Shown here: piece after piece, positions 1 through 5,163 of the stretch
Layout: every line of letters starts with the position of its first letter
How positions within the stretch are numbered: the first letter of the stretch is position 1
From: Pseudomonadota bacterium
GTDB lineage: Bacteria > Pseudomonadota > Gammaproteobacteria > Steroidobacterales > Steroidobacteraceae
Reading direction: 5' to 3'
Assembly: GCA_021780395.1 (NCBI GenBank)
Contig: JAJXYU010000210.1
Coordinates: forward strand, 1-5,163
Length of the DNA: 5,163 bases
Translations under genes and position numbers: made by a program
Notes under the pieces: generated by a model
The model's input: only the letters and a program-made list of their open reading frames with translations
Database searches by the model: none
Told to the model about the DNA's origin: nothing

Positions 1-1080
1 CACGCGACGCTCGTCGAGTTCGGCCTCGCGACCGCCGTGGCGTTCGGCGGCGGCGCGTTGTTCGCGTATCTCGGCGGCCTCGCCGGCGATCGCTTCGACA
101 AGAAACGCATCGCGATCATCGGCAATTCGCTGATCCCGCTGATGGCGCTGTCCGGGGTCGCGCGCGTCCCGGCGGTGGCCGCGGCGTTGTTCGCGCTCGG
201 CTGGTGGGCGCGCTACTTCCGCAGCCCCGCGCGCCGCGCGATGCTCGTCGAGGTCACGTCACCCGAGAGCCGGGCACTCGCGTTCGGGACGCTGCATGCG
301 CTCGACATCGCGGGCGGAATGCTGTCCGCCTTCGCCGTGTTGCTGTGCCTGGCGACGGGCGTCCCGCTCGGCACCATCCTGCTGCTCGCGATCGTGCCTC
401 TTGCGGTGTCGACCGCGCTGCTATGGTTCGTTCGGCGCGAGACCGTGTACGCGGCGGTGACGCCGCGCGACGGGGCCGGGCGTACGGCGCGCGGGGACCA
501 CGCATTGCTCACCGCCTTGCTCGCCGCGGCGACGCTGTACGGCTTCAGTTTCTACAATCTCGGGTTCCCGATCCTGACCGCGGCCGGCGGCCGCGCGACG
601 CGCCCGGGTTTCGAGGCCGGGGTGTTCGCATACATGGTCTATCTCGGCGTGTCCGCCTGCAGCGGCTACGTGCTCGGCCGGCGCCGCGGCGGCGCCGCGC
701 GGTGGTTGTGGTCGCTCGGCTACCTGCCGTCGGCGCTCGGTTCGTGCGCGATCGCGCTGTGCGCGCTGCGGCATGCGCCGGAACCCGCACTCTATCTCGC
801 GGTCGGGTTGCTCGGTCTTGGCATGGGGGCCGTCGAGACCTTCGAGCCGACCCTGGTATCGTCATTGGTCGAGCACCGCCGTCTGACCCGCGGGATGGGA
901 TTCCTGTCGGTCTCGCGCAGCCTCGGTCAATTCCTGTCGAATCTCGCGATGGGCGCGCTGTTCACGGTCGGTCCGGCCGTGCCGTATTTCTACGCGTTCG
1001 CCTCGGCGGCGCTGGCGACGATCGTGCTCGGCGTCGCGAGCCGGCGGCGCGCCTCAGATCCCGGCGATCCCGGCGAATAG
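1..1080 (+). CDS. MFS transporter, 5'-truncated by the window edge
   Basis: Inner-membrane carrier of the major facilitator superfamily; the substrate cannot be read from the sequence. The frame is open from base 1 to a TAG at 1078-1080, giving 359 visible residues. The clearest family mark is motif A in the loop between helices 2 and 3, GDRFDKKR, at visible residues 29-36 (bases 85-108). It normally lies about 65-75 residues into the protein, so roughly 40 residues, including helix 1, are probably missing. About eleven hydrophobic segments follow. A basic central loop comes after the first six-helix half. A second motif-A-like loop, GYVLGRRRGG, lies around residues 222-231. A GTG at 37 could be taken as a start, but reading continues without a stop to base 1 and the upstream residues are helix-like, so it is internal. 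The gene converges on the NRAMP-like gene and overlaps its end by 27 bases. Family is confident; an efflux role is only a guess. Confidence 0.9.
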   Translation, partial: HATLVEFGLATAVAFGGGALFAYLGGLAGDRFDKKRIAIIGNSLIPLMALSGVARVPAVAAALFALGWWARYFRSPARRAMLVEVTSPESRALAFGTLHALDIAGGMLSAFAVLLCLATGVPLGTILLLAIVPLAVSTALLWFVRRETVYAAVTPRDGAGRTARGDHALLTALLAAATLYGFSFYNLGFPILTAAGGRATRPGFEAGVFAYMVYLGVSACSGYVLGRRRGGAARWLWSLGYLPSALGSCAIALCALRHAPEPALYLAVGLLGLGMGAVETFEPTLVSSLVEHRRLTRGMGFLSVSRSLGQFLSNLAMGALFTVGPAVPYFYAFASAALATIVLGVASRRRASDPGDPGE

Positions 1081-2310
1081 GCCGAGTCCGGCGATCAGCA
1101 CCGAGACGCCGATGACGATCCACGCATAGACGCCGCGCGGTCGGTGCGCGGCCGGCAGGGCCCGGAACGCGAGCAGCACCAGGAATCCGAGCACGACCGG
1201 CAGCATCAACGCGTTCATCACCTCGACCCCGATGTTCAATGCGACCAGATCGGGCGCGAGTGCGATCCCGACGGCCCCGCCGATCACCGCGACCGCATAG
1301 ACGCCATAGAACCACGGGGCCTCTAGCGGATGATGCTCGAGCGAATGCCGGTAGCCGGTCACCTCGCCGAATCCCCAGGCCGCCGCGAGCGACACGACGA
1401 TCGCCGCGACCATCGCGGCGCCTAAGGTGCCGAGCGCGAACACCAGCCGACCGGCGTCCGATCCGAGGGTCGGCGACAGCGCGGCGCTGATGTCGCCGAT
1501 GCTGTTGAGGCTCGACCTCGCGCCCGTCCGACCGATCGTCGCGGCCGCCGCGACCAGGATCGCGGCCATCACCGCCTGCGTCACCACCGAGCCGATCGCG
1601 GTGTCCCAGCGGGCGTACGCGTAGTGCTCGGGGCCGAGCTTCTTGTCCGCGACCGCGGACTGCTGATAGAAGATCATCCACGGCATGATCACCGCGCCGA
1701 TGTTCGCGGCGACGAGATACAGGTAGCCCCGATCCCCGAGCGGCAACTGGGTGAGGCCGTGCGCGAGCGCGACCGGGTCCGGATGGGCCCGGTACGCGAC
1801 CACGAAGAATGCGAACTCGAACAGCCCCAGCGCGATCGCAACGCGCTCGACGCGGCGGTACGTGCCGGTCAGCACGACCAGCAGCAGGAACAGCACGCTG
1901 CAACCGAGGCTCGCGACCTTCGGGATCCCGTAGAGCTCGCCGACCGCCGCCACGCCGGAGAACTCGGTCAGCAACGCGCCGATCGCGGCGATGCCGAGCC
2001 CGCCGACCGAGACCCAGGCCCAGCCACGTCCGAAAGTCTCGCGGATGAGTTCGCCGTGTCCCTTGCCGGTGAACAGCCCGAGCCGCACCGTGAGCTCCTG
2101 GACGAGGAACAGCACCGGGATCAGCAGCGCCTGCAGCAGCAGCAGCCGGTAGCCCCACTGCACACCGCTTTGCGCGGCGGTGATGATGCTGCCGACGTCG
2201 GTGTCGGCGAGCATCACGACGAGCCCGGGCCCCATCACGGTGAGGAACATCCGCCATCCCGAGGACGGGTGCGGGCGCGCGGGCGGCGTTTGCGTCGCGC
2301 CCCGGCTCAT
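1054..2310 (-). CDS. NRAMP-family divalent metal transporter, atypical subgroup
   Basis: A 418-residue inner-membrane protein with NRAMP fold signatures, about eleven hydrophobic segments and normal family length. Helix 1 begins GPGLVVMLADTDVGS (residues 27-41). This aligns with the family's metal-binding DPGN, which here reads DVGS (38-41): Asp38 is kept, Pro is Val and Asn is Ser. Helix 6 reads GAVIMPWM (205-212), so the Ala and Met ligands (206, 209) remain, but the usual MPHN has become MPWM. The helix 3 TDLAE motif is TEFSG (115-119). Known NRAMPs import Mn2+ or Fe2+ with protons; NRAMP-related magnesium transporters also exist, so the ion here is uncertain. The chosen ATG (2308-2310) has no evident ribosome-binding site. 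An in-frame ATG at 2248-2250 (Met21) has GGGA six bases upstream and would still keep helix 1. The gene lies 49 bases downstream of the S10 peptidase on the same strand, probably cotranscribed. No metal-responsive operator or riboswitch is visible in that gap. Confidence 0.9.
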   Translation of the reverse strand: MSRGATQTPPARPHPSSGWRMFLTVMGPGLVVMLADTDVGSIITAAQSGVQWGYRLLLLQALLIPVLFLVQELTVRLGLFTGKGHGELIRETFGRGWAWVSVGGLGIAAIGALLTEFSGVAAVGELYGIPKVASLGCSVLFLLLVVLTGTYRRVERVAIALGLFEFAFFVVAYRAHPDPVALAHGLTQLPLGDRGYLYLVAANIGAVIMPWMIFYQQSAVADKKLGPEHYAYARWDTAIGSVVTQAVMAAILVAAAATIGRTGARSSLNSIGDISAALSPTLGSDAGRLVFALGTLGAAMVAAIVVSLAAAWGFGEVTGYRHSLEHHPLEAPWFYGVYAVAVIGGAVGIALAPDLVALNIGVEVMNALMLPVVLGFLVLLAFRALPAAHRPRGVYAWIVIGVSVLIAGLGLFAGIAGI

Positions 2311-2359
2311 CGGCGCGGTTCGGATTGCAGGCGCACGGTCGCGATCCGCGAGTCCGGTC

Positions 2360-3997
2360 CTATCGCCGGCTGTTGCGTTCGATGAACGCCGCGACGTTCG
2401 CGTGCAGTGCCTTCAGCGCCGGCTGGTAGACGTACACCATGTGTCCCGACGGGTAGAAATGCATTTCGATGTTCTTCTCCAGCGAGGCTTCCATCGGCAG
2501 GTGCTGCATCTCGAACATCGCGGCGAAGAACGGTGTCGCGAGATCGTAGTAGCCGCCGTTGAGCTGAACCTTGAGATCGGGGTCCTGCTGCATCGCCGCC
2601 GCGAGATCCGGCATCACGTTCGTCGGTCCGGGGAGTTTTGCCGGAGCGCCGGGCGGCCGATGGGTGTAGTCCCAGGTCTTCCACAGGTCGATCTCGGGCT
2701 TGTAGACCATCGCATCGCCGAATTTCAGGCGGGTGCGCACGTACTCGTTGAACGCGGACACGTAAGCGGATGCGATCGCCGACGCCTGCGGGTCATAGCC
2801 CGCTTCCTTGCTCATCGGATCGAGCGTCGCCCCGACGAAGCGCGTATCGAGGCGGCCGGTCGTCGCGTCGGGCCCGAGCAGGCTCTTCTCGAACTCGCCG
2901 CCGTTGATCCGCAGGTTCGCCTGCTCGAGGTACGCGACCGGGAGTCCGGTGTAGTCGTGCAGTTGCCGCGCGATCGCCGCCTTGCGGCTCGCGCCGAGCG
3001 CGTTGCCCGCGTCGAGCGCCCGCGCGTACGCGCCGAGCGCGAACTGCTCCACCGCCGGCAGCAGGTCGTCGAGCTTCGCAGGCGCGGCGGGCAGCTTGTG
3101 GTGGTACCACGCGGTCGCGGCGTAGGAGGGCAGTGCGAGCTCGTACGGGAGGTCGACGCCGGGGTTGAACTGCGGCGCGTCGATGCTGTCGTCGTAATTC
3201 AGGATTTGCGAGAGCAGGATCACGCCGTTGAAGTCGATCGACTTGTCGTTCTCCAGCACGTTGATCAGCGCCGCCGAGCGCGTGGTCCCGTAACTCTCGC
3301 CGAACAGGAATTTCGGCGAATTCCAGCGATCGTGCGCCGACAGGAACTGCACGATGAAGTTGGCGAATGCGTGCGCATCCTGATCGACCCCCCAGAACGC
3401 CTTCGCCTTGTCCTTGCCCCGCAGATGGCCGAAACCGGTCCCGGGCGCGTCGACGAACACGAGGTCGCTCGCATCGAGCAGGCTGTATTGGTTGTTCACC
3501 ACGGCGTACGGGGCGGGCGGCACGTGGGAATCGCCGTAGACCACGACGCGCACCGGGCCGAATGCGCCCATGTGCAGCCAGATCGTCGACGATCCGGGAC
3601 CGCCGTTGTACAGGAACGTGATCGGCCGGCGCGGGTCCTCGTGCTCGCCCTTGAAATACGCGAAGTACGACATGCTCGCGGCCGGCGGTTGGGCCGCGGC
3701 TTCACCGCCCGGACCGGGCGCCGGCGGGTCCGCGTCCATCGGATCGGTGACATGAACGACCATCACCCCCGCCTCGGCTTCGTAGCGGATCGGATGCCCG
3801 GCGATCGTCACGGTGCCGTGCGTGATGCGCTGTTCATCGCGCAGATAGCGGTGCATGCCCGGGGGGAGCGCCGGCGACGCCGCAACGGTGCGCGCGGCGG
3901 CGGGCGGCGTCGCCGCGGCCATCGCGGTCATGACCGGCGCGCACAGCGCGGCGAGGATCGCCGGGAGGCCGGCGAGGCAGCTTGGCTTCATACGCAT
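2360..3997 (-). CDS. Secreted serine carboxypeptidase, peptidase family S10
   Basis: A 545-residue alpha/beta-hydrolase that should remove C-terminal residues from peptides in the periplasm or outside the cell. The full S10 triad is visible: Ser235 in GESYG (233-237), Asp485 in GGYYDLATPF and His519 in YPSGHMVY. NGGPGSS at 131-137 is the family's oxyanion and substrate-binding loop. A Sec-type signal peptide covers about residues 1-27: Arg2 and Lys4, then a hydrophobic run, then an Ala-Met-Ala cleavage site. A low-complexity Ala/Pro/Gly stretch lies near residues 87-107. The ATG at 3995-3997 was chosen because GGGAG lies seven bases upstream and the signal peptide then starts properly. The frame stays open to an ATG at 4132, but that would put 45 Arg-rich residues before the signal peptide. 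The mature protein has no cysteine, unlike eukaryotic S10 enzymes, which use disulfides. It is probably first in an operon with the NRAMP-like gene. Family is confident; the natural substrate is unknown. Confidence 0.93.
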   Translation of the reverse strand: MRMKPSCLAGLPAILAALCAPVMTAMAAATPPAAARTVAASPALPPGMHRYLRDEQRITHGTVTIAGHPIRYEAEAGVMVVHVTDPMDADPPAPGPGGEAAAQPPAASMSYFAYFKGEHEDPRRPITFLYNGGPGSSTIWLHMGAFGPVRVVVYGDSHVPPAPYAVVNNQYSLLDASDLVFVDAPGTGFGHLRGKDKAKAFWGVDQDAHAFANFIVQFLSAHDRWNSPKFLFGESYGTTRSAALINVLENDKSIDFNGVILLSQILNYDDSIDAPQFNPGVDLPYELALPSYAATAWYHHKLPAAPAKLDDLLPAVEQFALGAYARALDAGNALGASRKAAIARQLHDYTGLPVAYLEQANLRINGGEFEKSLLGPDATTGRLDTRFVGATLDPMSKEAGYDPQASAIASAYVSAFNEYVRTRLKFGDAMVYKPEIDLWKTWDYTHRPPGAPAKLPGPTNVMPDLAAAMQQDPDLKVQLNGGYYDLATPFFAAMFEMQHLPMEASLEKNIEMHFYPSGHMVYVYQPALKALHANVAAFIERNSRR

Positions 3998-4004
3998 CTG
4001 ACGA

Positions 4005-4009
4005 CTCCC
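4005..4009 (-). promoter_or_regulatory. Ribosome-binding site deciding the S10 peptidase start
   Basis: Read on the minus strand, GGGAG is followed by seven bases and then the ATG at 3997-3995. Neither the upstream in-frame ATG at 4021-4019 nor the one at 4132 has a comparable site. The second ATG at 3991-3989 would have a 13-base spacing, which is too long. This fixes the start at 3997. Confidence 0.7.
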
Positions 4010-4014
4010 AGCGG

Positions 4015-4031
4015 TGTCCATGGCGTGGACA
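4015..4031. repeat. 17-bp dyad in the peptidase 5' leader
   Basis: TGTCCA (4015-4020), five bases, then TGGACA (4026-4031) form a perfect 6-bp inverted repeat. It lies between the proposed promoter and the ribosome-binding site of the peptidase gene. It could be an operator for a dimeric regulator or a small RNA hairpin just upstream of the ribosome-binding site. The dyad is seen directly; a function is inferred, and a 6-bp dyad can occur by chance. Confidence 0.35.
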
Positions 4032-4077
4032 TCGTTCGCGCGTTTTCCGGCGGCGGCCCGCCCGGACCAAACGAGAA

Positions 4078-4106
4078 AGCATAAGAGCCGGGCGCGACCG
4101 CGTCTA
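4078..4106 (-). promoter_or_regulatory. Candidate sigma-70 promoter for the peptidase and NRAMP-like genes
   Basis: On the minus strand, TAGACG (4106-4101) matches the -35 consensus TTGACA at four of six bases. A 17-base spacer separates it from TATGCT (4083-4078), which matches TATAAT at four of six. The -10 element sits in an AT-richer patch within otherwise very GC-rich DNA. Transcription would begin near 4070, leaving a leader of about 70 bases that contains the 4015-4031 dyad. Spacing is ideal but each box is only partial. Confidence 0.45.
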
Positions 4107-4139
4107 CCCCACGGGACCTCCTGCGACCGCACGGCGCCA

Positions 4140-4202
4140 CCGGATCGGGTTTAGTCAAATGGACCGCTGGCGCCCGCACTCCCGCGCTAGGATCCGATCC
4201 GG
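4140..4202. repeat. 9-bp inverted repeat bracketing the small gene's upstream region
   Basis: CCGGATCGG (4140-4148) and its exact reverse complement CCGATCCGG (4194-4202) stand 45 bases apart. They flank the TAGGAT element proposed as a -10 box for the small membrane protein gene. The match is exact, but the sequence is GC-rich, so chance is a real alternative. The spacer is long for a simple hairpin; paired operator half-sites are the other reading. Confidence 0.35.
4188..4193 (+). promoter_or_regulatory. Candidate -10 element for the small membrane protein gene
   Basis: TAGGAT matches TATAAT at four of six bases and lies about 40 bases upstream of the chosen GTG start, a normal distance. 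No good -35 hexamer sits at 16-18 bases upstream; the nearest, TGGACC at 4160-4165, is 22 bases away. An activator-dependent or chance match is possible. Confidence 0.3.
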
Positions 4203-4222
4203 CGAACCGCGATGTCTTCAGC

Positions 4223-4227
4223 GGAGG
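4223..4227 (+). promoter_or_regulatory. Ribosome-binding site deciding the small gene's start
   Basis: GGAGG, a full match to the Shine-Dalgarno core, ends five bases before the GTG at 4233-4235. The in-frame ATG at 4212-4214 has no such site, and this motif would then lie inside its coding region. The GTG start is therefore preferred. Confidence 0.65.
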
Positions 4228-4232
4228 CGGAC

Positions 4233-4484
4233 GTGCGACTGCCGGGCTTGATCTACGAATCACTGCCGACGGCCTACGCGGCGATCGGCGCGTTCGCGCT
4301 CGGCCTGTCGTCCATCGATACGCGCGAGTGGCGCGCGGCCGCGACGTTCTCGATCGGAATCGTCGCGCTGGTCGCGGCGCTGACGCTCGAGCTGCGCCGC
4401 CGCGGCTGCCGTGCAATGCGGCGCCGCTACAGCGGCGAGCCGATTCCGCCGCCCGCGATCGTGGTGCGGTCGCCCAGGCGCTAG
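4233..4484 (+). CDS. Small two-helix inner-membrane protein of unknown function
   Basis: An 83-residue protein from the GTG at 4233, chosen for the strong GGAGG site just upstream; an ATG at 4212 would add seven residues. It opens MRLPGLIYESLPTAY, then shows one hydrophobic helix at about residues 12-27, a short polar loop containing DTREWR, and a second helix at about 35-53. An Arg-rich tail follows (RRRGCRAMRRRY) and a proline run near 73. The positive-inside rule puts both termini in the cytoplasm. The short LPxxIYExLP opening recalls small hypothetical membrane proteins of gammaproteobacteria, from memory only; I cannot assign a function. It is divergent from the peptidase gene and convergent with the ExeA-FHA gene, whose stop codon overlaps its own. 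Two well-formed helices, the strong ribosome-binding site and the exact fit between neighbours argue for a real gene. Confidence 0.7.
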   Translation: MRLPGLIYESLPTAYAAIGAFALGLSSIDTREWRAAATFSIGIVALVAALTLELRRRGCRAMRRRYSGEPIPPPAIVVRSPRR

Positions 4485-5163
4485 GTCTTGTCGAGCACCA
4501 CGGTGTCGATGACCGCGACGTCGGCGCGTTGACGCGTGCGCGTCGACCGCTCGTCGATGTAGGTGATCTCGTGCTCGCCGATCACCACGACGTCGCCGTC
4601 GTTCAGGTTGTGCCGCCGGATCCGCTTGGAGCGCAGGTAGATCCCGTTCGTGCTGTTCAAGTCCTCGATCAGGCACGAGTCGGTGTGGGTGAGGATCTGG
4701 CAGTGATGCCGGCTCACGAACTTGCTGTCGATCTGCAGGTCGTTGTCCGGGGTCCGCCCGATCACCAACCGGCCCGGCCGCAATTCACGCTCGACCGTGG
4801 TCTCGCCGCGGCGGGCGACCAGGATCCTTCCGACCGTGGGCCCGGCCAACGCCGCGTCGGGTGCGATCTCGTTCGCGAGCTTCGGCGCGTGCATCCGGTT
4901 CGTTCGGGATGCGTACTCGACCCACTGCAGCTCCTGGATCGCCGCCTCGAGGTCCTCTCGCAGCACGCAATCGGACTCCCGCGCGAACGCCGCCATCATC
5001 GCCGTGTCGCACAGGGTGTTGATCAGGCGCGGCACGCCGCCGGTGTAACGGAAGATCGCCGGATAGATCTCCTCGGCGAAGATCCGCCGGCCTTCGGCGC
5101 CGGCGACCTCGAGCCGGTGGTCGATGTACGCGCCGGTCTCCTCCGGGGTCAGCGCCTTCAGAT
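4481..5163 (-). CDS. ExeA/GspA-like AAA+ ATPase with C-terminal FHA domain, 5' part outside the window
   Basis: The last 226 residues of a larger protein; its N-terminus, including the Walker motifs, lies beyond base 5163. Visible residues 1-85 match the lid end of ExeA-type ATPases: LKALTPEETGAYIDHRLEVAG at the start, then GGVPRLINTLCD (41-52), the sensor-2-like segment, with an Arg. ExeA/GspA proteins act at the inner membrane, helping envelope machines such as the type II secretion secretin to assemble. A linker leads into a full FHA domain at about 112-203. It has the hallmark GR (135-136), SRHH (150-153) and NSTNG (169-173), which bind phosphothreonine peptides. A polar tail of about 24 residues ends DTVVLDKT. 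A GTG at 5035-5033 could pass as a start, but it falls inside the conserved GGVPRLIN motif, so the frame clearly continues upstream. The TAG stop overlaps that of the small membrane gene. A kinase partner is expected from the FHA domain, but none is in the window. Confidence 0.9.
   Translation of the reverse strand, partial: LKALTPEETGAYIDHRLEVAGAEGRRIFAEEIYPAIFRYTGGVPRLINTLCDTAMMAAFARESDCVLREDLEAAIQELQWVEYASRTNRMHAPKLANEIAPDAALAGPTVGRILVARRGETTVERELRPGRLVIGRTPDNDLQIDSKFVSRHHCQILTHTDSCLIEDLNSTNGIYLRSKRIRRHNLNDGDVVVIGEHEITYIDERSTRTRQRADVAVIDTVVLDKT

Noticed and set aside
1030..1110. A bidirectional terminator between the MFS and NRAMP-like genes
   Set aside because: GC-rich palindromes such as GGCGCGCC (1046-1053) occur, but no stem is followed by a T run on either strand.
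204..1115. A 303-codon plus-strand frame overlapping the MFS gene
   Set aside because: It is Arg-rich with no motif; the other frame carries MFS motif A and the membrane helices.
962..2257. A 431-codon minus-strand frame overlapping the NRAMP-like gene
   Set aside because: It is an Arg/Gly/Ala-rich out-of-frame reading of the same DNA that encodes the recognisable NRAMP helices.
1624..2385. A 253-codon plus-strand frame antisense to the NRAMP-like gene
   Set aside because: Its Gln/Glu/Arg/His-rich composition is typical of the antisense reading of a GC-rich membrane-protein gene.
3920..3997. Possible lipoprotein signal in the peptidase, with Cys19 after Ala-Ala-Leu
   Set aside because: The order does not fit the lipobox, which needs Leu or similar at -3 and Gly/Ala/Ser at -1. 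An Ala-Met-Ala signal peptidase I site follows soon after.
2180..4084. A 634-codon open frame on the plus strand, antisense to the peptidase and part of the NRAMP-like gene
   Set aside because: Its translation is rich in Arg, Val, His and Glu with no domain or membrane pattern. It lies opposite a clear S10 enzyme with intact catalytic residues. Long antisense frames are expected in very GC-rich genes because stop codons are rare there.
2360..4132. The longest form of the S10 peptidase, starting at 4132
   Set aside because: It would place 45 basic residues before a normal signal peptide and would run through the candidate -10 and -35 boxes. The ATG at 3997 has the good ribosome-binding site.
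4481..5035. A free-standing 184-residue FHA protein starting at the GTG at 5035
   Set aside because: The GTG falls inside the conserved GGVPRLIN motif, and 42 further in-frame residues matching ExeA proteins continue to the window edge.

Overview
This is a strongly GC-rich stretch of bacterial chromosome with densely packed genes. It carries four substantial genes and one small membrane protein gene. Two of them run off the window edges: a major facilitator superfamily (MFS) transporter on the left and an ExeA-type ATPase with an FHA domain on the right. The ExeA-FHA architecture and the secreted S10 peptidase suggest a Gram-negative proteobacterium, most likely a gammaproteobacterium, but no marker gene proves this. 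I see no RNA genes, CRISPR arrays, insertion sequences or phage genes, and no stretch over 300 bases lacks a gene.

Layout. Bases 1-1080 (+) hold the MFS transporter without its first membrane helix. It meets an NRAMP-family metal transporter (1054-2310, -) tail to tail, with a 27-base overlap. Upstream of that gene on the same strand, 49 bases away, is a secreted S10 serine carboxypeptidase (2360-3997, -). The two minus-strand genes probably form an operon read from a promoter near 4078-4106. A control region of about 235 bases (3998-4232) separates this operon from a divergent small gene (4233-4484, +) for an 83-residue two-helix membrane protein. That gene ends in a palindromic CTAG that also supplies the stop codon of the converging ExeA-FHA gene (4481 to beyond 5163, -).

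How the genes work together. The peptidase should trim peptide C-termini in the periplasm or outside the cell. The NRAMP-like carrier lacks several residues that the family uses for metal selection and proton movement, so its substrate and coupling are open. The ExeA-FHA protein joins an AAA+ ATPase associated with envelope and secretion machinery to a phosphothreonine reader, which suggests control by a Ser/Thr kinase encoded elsewhere. No shared pathway among these genes is evident. I did not find a convincing new multi-gene system. The points most worth following are the unusual NRAMP residues, the phospho-reader fused to ExeA, and the dyads in the divergent control region.
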